This document shows, one piece after another, positions 1 through 8,757 of a stretch of 64,000 bases of DNA. Position 1 is the first letter of the stretch, and every line of letters begins with the position of its first letter. The DNA is from Planomonospora sp. ID67723 (lineage in GTDB: Bacteria; Actinomycetota; Actinomycetes; Streptosporangiales; Streptosporangiaceae), in contig NZ_JABTEZ010000002.1 in the NCBI RefSeq assembly GCF_015711605.1, positions 372,001-436,000 of the forward strand, written 5' to 3'. Both the position numbers and the translations under genes were made by a program. Below the pieces are notes generated by a model. The model searched no databases, was not told the DNA's origin, and saw only the letters and a list, made by a program, of their open reading frames with translations.

Positions 1-858
<858 letters not shown>

Positions 859-940
859 CCGTACGGCTTGCGCACCCGGGCCCGGCACCGACCTGCCGGG
901 TCCGGTGTCCGGCACACGCCCACAAGGCCGCCCGCCGCCA

Positions 941-977
941 CACGACCGCGCCTCCACGACCCCGGGGCGCGGTCGTG
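941..977 (+). terminator. hairpin downstream of leuA
   Basis: Perfect 12-bp inverted repeat, 941-952 (CACGACCGCGCC) against 966-977, with a 13-nt loop; an alternative overlapping stem pairs 954-961 with 971-978. No T-run follows, as is usual in high-GC actinomycetes. It sits in the 305-bp gap between leuA and the PPOX gene, which otherwise shows no gene; a TATGGT hexamer at about 1010 could be a -10 for the next gene. Confidence 0.5.
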
Positions 978-1163
978 GCGTGTCCGGGTCCGATCGGGAC
1001 CGGCCCTCGGTATGGTCGGGGCGAACGCCTCGGCGGCTTACGCCGGCATCGACTCCGGTGCGGCCGCGGCGATGATGTGCGACCGTCCAGGCCCGGCGGC
1101 GGCGCCGCAGATCGGCCGGAGCGTCGGCGACGCCTTCCTCCTCACCCCTGAATCGGAGCGACC

Positions 1164-1673
1164 ATGGATGATCGGGTGCCCCTGCTCGACGAACGGTTCA
1201 GCGATCCCGGCGCCCAGGCGACGCCATGGGCGGCCACGCGTGAGGCGCTGGAGAACGCACAGCTGTTCTGGCTCACGACCGTCCGCTCCGGCGGGCGTCC
1301 CCATGTCACGCCGCTGGTGGCGGTGTGGCTCGACGGAGCCCTCCACTTCTGCACGGGTCCCGAGGAGCAGAAAGCGGTGAATCTCGCCGGTAACCCCCAC
1401 GCGGTCCTGACCACCGGCTGCAACCGGTGGGACCAGGGACTCGACGTGACGGTGGAGGGCCGAGCCCGGCGAGTCACCGCCCGCGACGCCCTCGAACGAC
1501 TCGCCATCGCCTGGGCGGCCAAGTGGGACGGTCGGTGGCGGTTCCAGCCGACCGATACCGGCTTCACCCACGACGGCGGAGGTCCTGCGCTCGTCTTCGC
1601 GGTCGAGCCGGACAAAATCCTCGCCTTCACGAAGGGCGGCTTCAGCCAGACCCGCTACCTGCCCGCCGGGTAG
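1164..1673 (+). CDS. pyridoxamine 5'-phosphate oxidase (PPOX)-fold family protein
   Basis: A 169-residue single-domain split-beta-barrel protein. The pattern LFWLTTVRSGGRPHVTPLV followed by W.DGALHFCTGPEEQKAVNL is typical of the PPOX/FDOR flavoprotein group whose actinobacterial members bind FMN or the deazaflavin F420 and reduce or shelter small molecules. Start ATG is preceded by GGAGCG at the right spacing. It stands alone, convergent with the lipoprotein gene at 1688. Whether it uses F420 or FMN, and its substrate, cannot be told from sequence by eye. Confidence 0.8.
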   Translation: MDDRVPLLDERFSDPGAQATPWAATREALENAQLFWLTTVRSGGRPHVTPLVAVWLDGALHFCTGPEEQKAVNLAGNPHAVLTTGCNRWDQGLDVTVEGRARRVTARDALERLAIAWAAKWDGRWRFQPTDTGFTHDGGGPALVFAVEPDKILAFTKGGFSQTRYLPAG

Positions 1674-1687
1674 GAGTTCCCGGCTCG

Positions 1688-2278
1688 TTACGCACCCGGG
1701 GTGCAGTCGTACAGCTCGCCGTAGCGCTTCTGGGCGATGCGCATCAGCTCGATCATGTCCTTGATCGCATCCCTGCCCTTGGCGACCTGAGCGAGGTAGA
1801 TGTCGATCATTCGATCCTTTCCGTCGCAGCGGAACTTCGCACTCACTCGGTATGGTTGGTCGGCGAGCGGGCTGTTCGACAGGTATGCGGCCAGACCGTT
1901 CCCGAGATCAGCGGGGAGCGTGGTCCCGCCGTGTCTTATGTAGACCTGACGCCTATCATCCAAGAGGAAGTCCAGGTGCTCCTGCGACATCCCGTCGCCC
2001 TCCCACATCCAATTCACCATCAGGGGAGGAGGGGATGTGTCAGGGGCTCGGCAGTCGCCGTTTCTCTCAGTACCGTATGTTTTCTCCACAAGCGGCCCGG
2101 CTGCGCCGCTGATTAAGCGAAACGCCTGCTCGGGAATGAGTTTGCAGATGTAAGGGGCTGAGTCCGCGACCGGGCGGGGAGGTGCAGCGGGCGTGGACGC
2201 GATATCGCTTTCCGGAGTGCAGGCCGTAGCGAGAAATGCGAGGGATGCCAGGGTGACGGAGAGACAGCGAAGCCTCAC
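1688..2278 (-). CDS. putative lipoprotein, last gene of a WXG-type operon
   Basis: 196 residues. The N-terminus has a short basic region, a hydrophobic stretch and the lipobox LATAC with the acceptor Cys near residue 20, followed by a Pro/Ala-rich linker, so the mature protein should be anchored on the outer face of the membrane. The rest has paired Cys residues (YICKLI, GDCRAP, FRCDGK, YDCTPG) that could form disulfides outside the cell. The layout resembles DUF3558-type actinobacterial lipoproteins, but I do not recognise the family with certainty. Its ATG overlaps the stop of the upstream 738-aa gene by 4 bp (ATGA), implying translational coupling. Confidence 0.75.
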   Translation of the reverse strand: MRLRCLSVTLASLAFLATACTPESDIASTPAAPPRPVADSAPYICKLIPEQAFRLISGAAGPLVEKTYGTERNGDCRAPDTSPPPLMVNWMWEGDGMSQEHLDFLLDDRRQVYIRHGGTTLPADLGNGLAAYLSNSPLADQPYRVSAKFRCDGKDRMIDIYLAQVAKGRDAIKDMIELMRIAQKRYGELYDCTPGA

Positions 2279-4491
2279 TTGCCGCCTCCGGGGGAGGACG
2301 GAATCTGCAGGTCGAGGTAGTCGTCCACCTCACTGGTCCTGCGAAAGGTGTTGCCGAAGCGGTCGATCAGATCATTGCTTCCGCCGGTTATGCGTGTCCA
2401 TTCGAGGAACCGGCTGTACTCGTGTGGGGTCATCTCGGTGAAGGGCTTGATCCTCGGGGAAGTGTCTGTCGCGAATACCTGATCTTTCAGATTGAATCCG
2501 TCGAGCATGCCCTTGTTTAGCATGGCTGTGGCGATCATCTGTTCCGCCAGCCTCTCCACCGCAATCCGATTGTCCCCCAGCGTCCGGTGAGTCTCGTCCA
2601 GGCTCCGCCCGTGCTCCGACACCTGCTTGGCGACCTGCTTGGAGAGCTCGTCATACGCGGCACCGGTGAGCTTGTCGTAGCCGGTGCTGACCATCCCTCC
2701 GAAGGCTCCGGTGGCCAGCTCGCCGACCTGCCTGGCCCCTGGCACCGGGAGCAGGCCCAGCGCGTTGCCCACCATGGTCTTCAGCGACTCCTCAGCCTTC
2801 TTGTCGTTCAGCCCTTGGGCGATCAGCACTTGGCGGCGGATCTCCGTGATGTGACTGAAGGGACGTGCCTCCGCCACGATCCGGTCGGTCAGGAACTGCT
2901 TGATGTCGGCCTTGTCGACCCGCCCATCCTCATCGAAGTCGAAGTGCTCGACGTCGGACTTCGTGAAACCGAGCTTCTCGGCGTTGGCCGCGGTGAGGCC
3001 GACCGGGGGCACGGTGTCGAGCGCCGCCCGCATGTGCTCGGTCTGGGCCCGTACCAGAGCCTCGAAACCGGCGTCATTGGCAGTGGCCAGCGTCAGCGCG
3101 TAGGACAGGTCCTCGGCCGAGGCCTTGCCGAAGGTCGCATGGTTGAGCAGGAGCCGGGAGAACTGGTCGATGTTGGCCGCCAGCGCGCGGGCCAGCGGGT
3201 AACCCAGCGGCGCGAAGCGGTCGAACGCGGCCCGATCCTTGAACGACAGGTTGCCGCTCTCGGCCTTGGTGAAAGCGGGACGCACCTCGTCCGCCAGCAC
3301 CTTGGTCATCTCGGACGCCAGCTTCTGCGAAGTCCGGTCCTGGCCGGTCGTCGCGGCGATCAACGCGTCGTTGAACGGCTTGTAGTCGTCCAGATAGCGG
3401 AAGGCGTTCCACCGCGTGGTCAGCATGTAGTCCAGCACGGACTCCTTCCACCCCGCCGGGGTGTGGTCCAGCAGGGCCTGGGAGGCCTCCTTGCCGGAAC
3501 CGGCGGCGTGGAAAAGGTCGTCCACCACCGATGACCTGGTCTGCTTGCCGGGTCCGGCCGCCACCGACCCCGGCCGCAGCAGACCGCCGAGGCCCAGCGC
3601 GCTCGCCAGGTCGAACATGGGGATCTGGTCTCCCGCGAAGGTCCGGCCCAGCGGGTCCTTGCTCGCCGCCCACCTGCTCGTGTACTGCTCCCGCTCGTGG
3701 ACGATCGCGTCGCGCCCGACGACCTCCATGAACTTCTTCGAGAACGGCGTCTTCCCGTCGTGGGCACGCCAGATGAGCGCCTGGGCCTGGTAACCCGAGT
3801 ACTTCGTGTCACCGGCCCTGTGCTCCTTCCGGCCCTCCTTCGCGAGGTCCTTGAGGAAACCGCCACCCATGTACGCGGGGTTCTTCGGATCGGTCCCCCT
3901 GGCCAGAGCCGTGCTCAGCATCCCCAGGGCCTTCTTCCCCGAGGTGGAGAGCCGGGCCACGCGGTCGGAGTCTCCGTGGTTGGCGGCGTCGCGCAACCGT
4001 GCGGCGAGCGAGCCGGGCAGCCGCGTCACCCCTCCGGCGCCCAGAACGCCCAGGAACACCTTGACGAACTCCGCGTCCCCGGTCCGCGACGCGTACTTCT
4101 CCAGCTCCGCCAGCGCCTCGGCGTCTCCGTCCACGGCTTTCAGCGCCGCACGACCGGCCAGGGTCCCGTCCAGCAGCCCCTGGGCGGACGCCAGCCCGTC
4201 GGGCATCTCAAGGAAACTTCCCTCGGGCCTGCTCGTGCCGAAGGTGACCTTCTGCCGCTCCAGCTCGTGGACCAGCTTCTGCCGCCGCCGCAGGTCCTCG
4301 GCCTGCGCGGTGACCCGTCCGGCCAGCTCCCGCAGCCGCACCGCCGGGGAGGTGTCGAGCCCGGCGCTCTGCAGCTCGCCGTACAGCGCCTGCGCCAGGT
4401 GCTCCAGCCGCCCGGCGGCCTGGGTGTGCTCACCGGCCATCGCGTCGAACTCGGCCCGCTTGACCCCGGTGAACTCCCGGCCGGTCGTCAC
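2275..4491 (-). CDS. 738-aa protein of a WXG-like operon with an EF-hand loop
   Basis: Function unknown. The N-terminal third is alpha-helical with coiled-coil character (residues about 1-90, AEFDAMAGEHTQAAGRLEHL, then LRRRQKLVHELERQ). The middle is helical with no known catalytic motif. Around residues 515-530 there is a canonical calcium-binding loop DFDEDGRVDKAD (Asp at 1, 3, 5 and 12, Gly at 6; bases 2905-2940). A hydrophobic Gly-rich stretch follows (LGLLPVPGARQVGELATGAFGG) and the end is helical. There is no signal peptide, which fits export by an ESX/type VII-like route with the upstream WXG-like partner. Start and stop overlap both neighbours by 4 bp. It may belong to a DUF6571-like group; low certainty. 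Confidence 0.7.
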   Translation of the reverse strand: MTTGREFTGVKRAEFDAMAGEHTQAAGRLEHLAQALYGELQSAGLDTSPAVRLRELAGRVTAQAEDLRRRQKLVHELERQKVTFGTSRPEGSFLEMPDGLASAQGLLDGTLAGRAALKAVDGDAEALAELEKYASRTGDAEFVKVFLGVLGAGGVTRLPGSLAARLRDAANHGDSDRVARLSTSGKKALGMLSTALARGTDPKNPAYMGGGFLKDLAKEGRKEHRAGDTKYSGYQAQALIWRAHDGKTPFSKKFMEVVGRDAIVHEREQYTSRWAASKDPLGRTFAGDQIPMFDLASALGLGGLLRPGSVAAGPGKQTRSSVVDDLFHAAGSGKEASQALLDHTPAGWKESVLDYMLTTRWNAFRYLDDYKPFNDALIAATTGQDRTSQKLASEMTKVLADEVRPAFTKAESGNLSFKDRAAFDRFAPLGYPLARALAANIDQFSRLLLNHATFGKASAEDLSYALTLATANDAGFEALVRAQTEHMRAALDTVPPVGLTAANAEKLGFTKSDVEHFDFDEDGRVDKADIKQFLTDRIVAEARPFSHITEIRRQVLIAQGLNDKKAEESLKTMVGNALGLLPVPGARQVGELATGAFGGMVSTGYDKLTGAAYDELSKQVAKQVSEHGRSLDETHRTLGDNRIAVERLAEQMIATAMLNKGMLDGFNLKDQVFATDTSPRIKPFTEMTPHEYSRFLEWTRITGGSNDLIDRFGNTFRRTSEVDDYLDLQIPSSPGGGK

Positions 4492-4730
4492 GGCCGCTCC
4501 GGCAGCGACGCAAGCTTCTGGTTCGCGCTGTGCACCGCCCTGGTGAGCATGTCACGCAGCTCCCGCTGGTCGGCGTGGACCTGCGTGCCGAACCGGGAGC
4601 CCGCCGGCCCCACCCACGCGTCGTTCTCCATCAGGCGGCAGGAGGGATCGAGCGCCCACCAGTGCTCGTCCGACAGCCGCCGGATCCGCTCCGCCACGGC
4701 CCGCATCGCCTCGCGATCGAGGTCAGCCAC
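4488..4730 (-). CDS. WXG100-like small protein
   Basis: 80 residues, predicted helix-turn-helix hairpin. The central DAWVGPAGSRFGTQV contains a W-x-G turn (WVGPAG) between two helices, the hallmark of ESAT-6/WXG100 proteins secreted by ESX/type VII systems. Start is GTG with GAGGGG six bases upstream. It is the first gene of a leftward operon, overlapping the 738-aa gene by 4 bp, so the two are probably co-translated and may form a complex. No ESX core gene (EccC ATPase and so on) is in the window, so any export machinery would be encoded elsewhere. Confidence 0.7.
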   Translation of the reverse strand: MADLDREAMRAVAERIRRLSDEHWWALDPSCRLMENDAWVGPAGSRFGTQVHADQRELRDMLTRAVHSANQKLASLPERP

Positions 4731-5348
4731 GATGATCCCCTCGTACGGCTCGCTGTACCAGAACCAGATCAGGAGGCGGCGTCCCCCACGTCATCCACAC
4801 GGTAATCAACAGCATGTCAACAGAACAAGCTTAAACCCAGGGAAAGTCGTAGACCGACTTCCGAAGATTGTTTGGAAAAGGGTGTTCCGTCACCGGGCGG
4901 CTGGTTCTCTTCGCAGGTCGGGGCGGCTGCGGGGACAACACCTTAAGTCGATAGGGATAGGGCATTCATCTGGTCTCGGGAGGAGGGAATGCGCTGTAGG
5001 CAGCCAGTCGCTTATGCCGAGAATGAAAGCCACTGGATGCCGGCGCAGGCAGCGCGTCGCTACCCGCCGAGAATGCCCCTGCCGAAGCCGAGCGCCCTCC
5101 CTCGGGGGCGGTCGTGGTGGGTTCAGCCGAACTCGCCGTTCTTCACGCCTCAGATGAAGGCGTTCCGCACGCCGAGGGTGAAGGCCTGGGGCCGGAATAG
5201 CCGATCATCCGGACATGACGGCGCGGCCCCGGGGAGCCTCACCGAAGAAACCGGCTACGGCCGGTCAACCGGACGCGCGGGCCTGCACCTCGTTTCCCTC
5301 CGGGGAGGGAAACTGGACTCGGCGGTGGGGGCGCGGTAGGAATGGATC
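4731..5348. other. 618-bp intergenic region between the WXG operon and the VOC gene
   Basis: Noticeably less GC-rich than its surroundings between about 4790 and 4960. It should hold the leftward promoter of the WXG-like operon. Open frames here (for example rightward from 4989) have no coding-like composition or recognisable domain, so I see no gene. Just before the VOC start there is TAGGAA at 5337-5342, placed as a possible -10 for a leaderless VOC transcript. Confidence 0.5.
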
Positions 5349-5723
5349 ATGCCGAGCACCTGGTTCTCCCTCGCGGTCCACAGCCCGGACCCCGCCGATC
5401 TGGCCCGCTTCTGGGCCGACGCGCTGGGATACCAGATCGTCTTCGAGGGGCCGAAGGGAGAGGTGGCCATCGCCAAGGACGAGTTCAGCAATCCCGGCAT
5501 GGTCTTCGTCCCGCTGGACGAGCCCAGGCAGGGCAAGAGCCGCCTGCACGTCGAGCTCAACCCCGACGACCAGGACGCCGAGGTCGAGCGGCTGATCGGG
5601 CTGGGCGCGAGCCGGGTGGACATCGGGCAGCCCGCCGACGCCTCCTGGGTGGTGCTCGCCGATCCGGACGGCAACGAGTTCTGCGTGCTCGCCCCCTGGC
5701 GGCACCCGTCCCTGGCGGACTGA
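5349..5723 (+). CDS. VOC/glyoxalase-like domain protein
   Basis: 124 residues with one vicinal-oxygen-chelate fold: two beta-alpha-beta-beta-beta modules starting FSLAVHSPDPADLARFWADALGY and ending ASWVVLADPDGNEFCVLAPW. The PDPADLARFW and DPDGNEFCVL signatures place it with the Glyoxalase_6/bleomycin-resistance-like group, which usually act as dimers binding a metal or a small ligand. Potential ligands are H11 and E109-type residues. It is monocistronic and convergent with the kinase gene at 5772. The substrate cannot be inferred. Confidence 0.85.
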   Translation: MPSTWFSLAVHSPDPADLARFWADALGYQIVFEGPKGEVAIAKDEFSNPGMVFVPLDEPRQGKSRLHVELNPDDQDAEVERLIGLGASRVDIGQPADASWVVLADPDGNEFCVLAPWRHPSLAD

Positions 5724-5742
5724 CGGGCCGCTCCTCGAAACG

Positions 5743-5758
5743 GTACGGCCGGCCGTAC
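5743..5758. repeat. perfect 16-bp palindrome in a convergent gap
   Basis: GTACGGCCGGCCGTAC reads the same on both strands. It lies in the 48-bp gap between the convergent VOC and kinase genes, so a bidirectional terminator stem is the simplest reading, although no loop separates the arms. Confidence 0.5.
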
Positions 5759-5771
5759 GGTCCCGGGACCC

Positions 5772-6854
5772 TCAGCCGATCAGCCGGTTCTCGAAGGCGG
5801 GGTAGCCGGGCAGCGGGGGCGCGTCCCACTCGCCGGCGACCTCCTTCAGCAGCAGCCGCATGGTCTCGGCGAACGCCGGATACTCCTCGATCATGCTCGC
5901 CAGCTCCCAGCGGTGCCGCAGCACCTGCCGCCTGGTCGGGACCGGCCGCCGGGTCCGGTGGAGCGGCCCGTCCTCCGCGGCGCGCGGCAGCAGGCGCACC
6001 GTCGTGTGCACCGTCCAGATCGCGATCGCCCGCCGCATTCCGGCCTGCCAGACGGCGTCCTCGGCCAGCGCCGGGTAGGCCGTCACGACCTCCGCGCGGA
6101 ATGTCTCCTCGACCTCCTCCGCCAGGCCGGGCGGCGGCCGGAAGACGCACCAGCAGGTGGCGAACGGCATCCGGCAGTACGCGGCGGTCAGGAAGACCGA
6201 CTGGAAGCAGGCGGTCTCGAAGTCGATCAGTCGCAGGCCGTCCGGAGTGAGGAGGTTGTTGTCGGGGCAGGTGTCACCCGGGGTGAAGGCCGGGTACTCC
6301 TTCGCGGCCGCCGTCCTGATCTCCGCCAGTTCTCCGGCCAGCCCGCGCGGTGCCGCGATCCCGGTCCCGTCGAGCAGCGCGAGCAAGGCGTCGGCGTTCT
6401 GCTCCATCCACGGTTCGTCCTCCCAGGACCGCAGGCCCCCGCCGTACCGGGTCCAGAGCCGGGTGAGGTCGGCGCGCCTGCGGACCGACCCGGCGGCCAG
6501 CCGCCCGAGCCCGCGGGACCAGGCCAGCAGCCCCTCCGCGGCGGCCTGCGGATCGTCCCCGAGCAGCACGTCCGCCAGTGTCGGAGCGTCCCCGAGATCC
6601 GCCATCACCACCAGCGGTACGGCGGTGTCCACGCCCAGCAGCTCGGGACCGGCCAGGCCCAGGGAGAGCCCGGCCGCCTCGGAGGCGAAGCAGCGCATCC
6701 CCTCGGCCTCGTCGTGGAACGACTTGACGATCACGCTGCCGCCGTCGGCCGTCCGGCAGCGCAGCACGGTGCTGCGCGTGCTGCCGCCCAGGTCGACCGG
6801 GTCGGACAGCTCGGTGCCCAGCAGCGCGCCCGCGGCACGAAAGATCAAATCCAT
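5772..6854 (-). CDS. aminoglycoside-phosphotransferase-like (APH) family protein
   Basis: 360 residues with a kinase-like fold. An N-lobe with SVIVKSF (candidate ATP-binding Lys) is followed by the C-lobe. The catalytic loop reads PGDTCPDNNLL near residue 193, keeping the Asp and the Asn of the Brenner motif, and the metal-binding segment is LRLIDFETA. The usual His before the Asp is Pro here, and GN is DNN, so the loop is divergent. Such proteins phosphorylate antibiotics, homoserine, choline or sugars; the substrate here is unknown. It is a single gene, read leftward. Confidence 0.75.
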   Translation of the reverse strand: MDLIFRAAGALLGTELSDPVDLGGSTRSTVLRCRTADGGSVIVKSFHDEAEGMRCFASEAAGLSLGLAGPELLGVDTAVPLVVMADLGDAPTLADVLLGDDPQAAAEGLLAWSRGLGRLAAGSVRRRADLTRLWTRYGGGLRSWEDEPWMEQNADALLALLDGTGIAAPRGLAGELAEIRTAAAKEYPAFTPGDTCPDNNLLTPDGLRLIDFETACFQSVFLTAAYCRMPFATCWCVFRPPPGLAEEVEETFRAEVVTAYPALAEDAVWQAGMRRAIAIWTVHTTVRLLPRAAEDGPLHRTRRPVPTRRQVLRHRWELASMIEEYPAFAETMRLLLKEVAGEWDAPPLPGYPAFENRLIG

Positions 6855-6926
6855 CCCGGTATCGTGCCACCGCCGCCCGGCCGCCGCATCCGCCGGCCCG
6901 CCCTCCGGTGGAGGGGCGGACCCGGA

Positions 6927-7787
6927 TCACCGTGCGCGCCGCCTGATGATCAGCCTGCGCGCGGCCCGCACCGCCGCGGGTACGGCCAGCAGGGTCAGCA
7001 GGGTGAGCAGGGCCGGCCGCATCCGCGCGGTCCCGCCGAAGGGGGCGGGGGAGGCGGTGACCGCCGGCCCTCGGGGGACGGGGGCGGCCGGGGGAGTGGC
7101 GGGGCCCGGGGGAGACGGCGAGGCGGGGGCGGGCGGGGACGACGGGGAAGCGGGGGAAGACGGGGGCGGTTCGTGTGCGGCGTGGAACTCCTCGTCGAGG
7201 ATCCGGTGGAACCGCCGCTCGCGGCGGGTGGAGGTGCTGGTGATCCGGAGCTCTCGGACGTTGGTCCAGTAGCGGCGGCCGGCCGGGCCGGAGAACAGCG
7301 TGCGGGCGATGGGGCGCAGGTGCTCCTCGGTGATGGTCCGCAGCTCGTACTCCATCGACCACTGCGACACGATCAGGTTCACGTACATGTGCTCGCGCGG
7401 GGTGTCGGGGTCGTCGGAGTCGAAGAACGGTCCCCAGGCCCGGCGGTAGAGCGGGTCCTCCATCGCCATCTTCATCAGGTCGGCGTGGAGCATGCGCAGC
7501 GCCTGCTCCCGGTCGGACTTGGCCTCGCGGGCCTGCAGGACCAGGGAGACGGCGACGCCGACGAGGGCGAGCACCGACAGCAGCGTGGAGGCCGCGCCGT
7601 ACGTCTGGCCGATGAGGCTGAGCCGCTCCCAGTCACCCGCCTGGTCGCCCAGCAGGCCGAGGGCGAGCGGGGAGACCGCGACGAGGCCGGCGACCAGAGT
7701 GATCACGACGAGCAGCAGGGCCGCCGTCAGGACCCGGCGGGGGAGGCCGCGCGTCAGCAGCCGCTCGGACAGGCGACGCGGGGACAC
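6927..7787 (-). CDS. DUF6082-type membrane protein
   Basis: 286 residues from the preferred GTG at 7787, which has GGAGGT eight bases upstream; an in-frame GTG at 7796 overlaps that Shine-Dalgarno and is less likely. Two transmembrane helices lie near the N-terminus (LTAALLLVVITLVAGLVAV and STLLSVLALVGVAVSLVLQ), then a conserved cytosolic helical region (EAKSDREQALRMLHADLMKM), a long Pro/Ser/Ala-rich linker and a final hydrophobic segment before the basic C-terminus. The pattern of two helices followed by HADLMKMAMEDP is that of actinobacterial DUF6082 proteins, often found near DUF6879 genes, as here. Molecular role unknown. Confidence 0.7.
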   Translation of the reverse strand: MSPRRLSERLLTRGLPRRVLTAALLLVVITLVAGLVAVSPLALGLLGDQAGDWERLSLIGQTYGAASTLLSVLALVGVAVSLVLQAREAKSDREQALRMLHADLMKMAMEDPLYRRAWGPFFDSDDPDTPREHMYVNLIVSQWSMEYELRTITEEHLRPIARTLFSGPAGRRYWTNVRELRITSTSTRRERRFHRILDEEFHAAHEPPPSSPASPSSPPAPASPSPPGPATPPAAPVPRGPAVTASPAPFGGTARMRPALLTLLTLLAVPAAVRAARRLIIRRRAR

Positions 7788-7802
7788 GGCGGTCACCTCC
7801 GC

Positions 7803-8402
7803 TCAGGCGCCGGGTTTGGGCGGTGGCAGGGGGATGATCTCGCGGTCGAAGTAGTTCAGGAGGTCCTCGCCCTGGTCGTAGAGCCGGGAGAGCTCGGCCC
7901 GGCAGGAACCGAGCAGGTCGGGGTCGTCGATGCGGCGCGCCCCGCTGAGCGTGCCTGTCCGGTCGTACAGGACCTCGTACATGGCCAGGGAGCCGAGCAG
8001 GACCACCTCGGGCAGCCGCGTCCCGGAGGCCTCCAGGTGGGCGACGGACTTGGCGGGCAGCACCCGGATCCGCTCACCCGCCTCGGCGCGGAGTCTCAGG
8101 ATCTGCATCTCCCACTGCAGGTACGGGGTGACCGGTTGCTCCACGATCCGGACCCTGCGCAGCTCGGGTCCGGAGGCGGAGGCGATGTCCGCGCGCATCT
8201 CCTCGACCAGCACGAGTGAGCGCTCCCAGTCGCCCGCGACCATCGCGCTCCAGCTCGCCACGTCCGGCTCGCGGAAGTGCTGGGCCCGCTCCAGCTTCCA
8301 GAACGGCTCGTCGCCGAGACGCCCGAAGCGGGGCCAGAAGTCGTCGAGGTAGGCGGCCGCGTCCAGGAGGCGCCCAGGAGCGGCGCGGACCCGGTCAAGC
8401 AT
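7803..8402 (-). CDS. DUF6879-type protein
   Basis: 199 residues, soluble. I chose the ATG at 8402, which overlaps the end of the upstream small gene by 8 bp; a longer frame upstream is Ser/Pro/Thr-rich out-of-frame noise. The body matches the DUF6879 pattern: FWKLERAQHF, an acidic helical region, then RRVRIVEQPVTPYLQWEMQ and an RILPA-type strand, followed by a C-terminal sheet with YEVLYDRTG. Family members sit next to helix-turn-helix regulators and short partner proteins in actinomycetes and are proposed regulatory or signalling proteins; no biochemical role is established that I know of. Confidence 0.7.
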   Translation of the reverse strand: MLDRVRAAPGRLLDAAAYLDDFWPRFGRLGDEPFWKLERAQHFREPDVASWSAMVAGDWERSLVLVEEMRADIASASGPELRRVRIVEQPVTPYLQWEMQILRLRAEAGERIRVLPAKSVAHLEASGTRLPEVVLLGSLAMYEVLYDRTGTLSGARRIDDPDLLGSCRAELSRLYDQGEDLLNYFDREIIPLPPPKPGA

Positions 8403-8664
8403 GGGGGATGTCCGATCTGGCGGCGACGAGCGTGGTGCGCGGGATGACGACGATGCGCTCGTCCGGGGCGACGGACACGTCGTCGGGGAGGCGGCCCGCG
8501 TAGGCGGCGGTGAGGTCGCGGCCGACGACGGCGAAATCACCGTTGTCGAGCTCCCAGATGTCCGGGCAGGAGGGACTGCTGTTCGTCGTGCCCAGTTCGC
8601 CCGCCGACTTGCCGAGCCGGCGTCTGAATTCGGCCGATGGGTTGGCTTCCCACGGTCGGATCAC
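8395..8664 (-). CDS. small partner protein upstream of the DUF6879 gene
   Basis: 89 residues, starting at GTG with GGAGGT four bases upstream. The conserved-looking core is CPDIWELDNGDFAVVGRDLT followed by a region ending DERIVVIPRTTL. Proteins of this type (a short strand-rich domain centred on W-E-L-x-x-G-D-F-A-V-I/V-G) precede DUF6879 genes in many Streptosporangiales and Streptomyces genomes. It overlaps the next gene by 8 bp, so the two are translationally coupled and part of one leftward operon ending with the DUF6082 gene. Function unknown. Confidence 0.65.
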   Translation of the reverse strand: MIRPWEANPSAEFRRRLGKSAGELGTTNSSPSCPDIWELDNGDFAVVGRDLTAAYAGRLPDDVSVAPDERIVVIPRTTLVAARSDIPHA

Positions 8665-8757
8665 TGCTACCTCCAGGGCGACGACGGTGACCTCAGTCTG
8701 TCATCCGACTTGACCTGGGAAAATAACTGCTCATGACACGTTCCGCTTACTGATCCA

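Noticed and set aside
4731-4800. In-frame upstream extension of the WXG-like gene (LLIWFWYSEPYEGII)
   Set aside because: The segment looks protein-like but has no ATG, GTG or TTG before an in-frame TGA; the GTG at 4730 has a good Shine-Dalgarno.
4989-5339. 116-codon ORF in the intergenic region before the VOC gene
   Set aside because: No Shine-Dalgarno, no recognisable domain, and codon third positions not GC-biased like real genes here.
5913-8219. 768-codon plus-strand open frame
   Set aside because: Runs antisense across three genes with real domains; low-complexity content.
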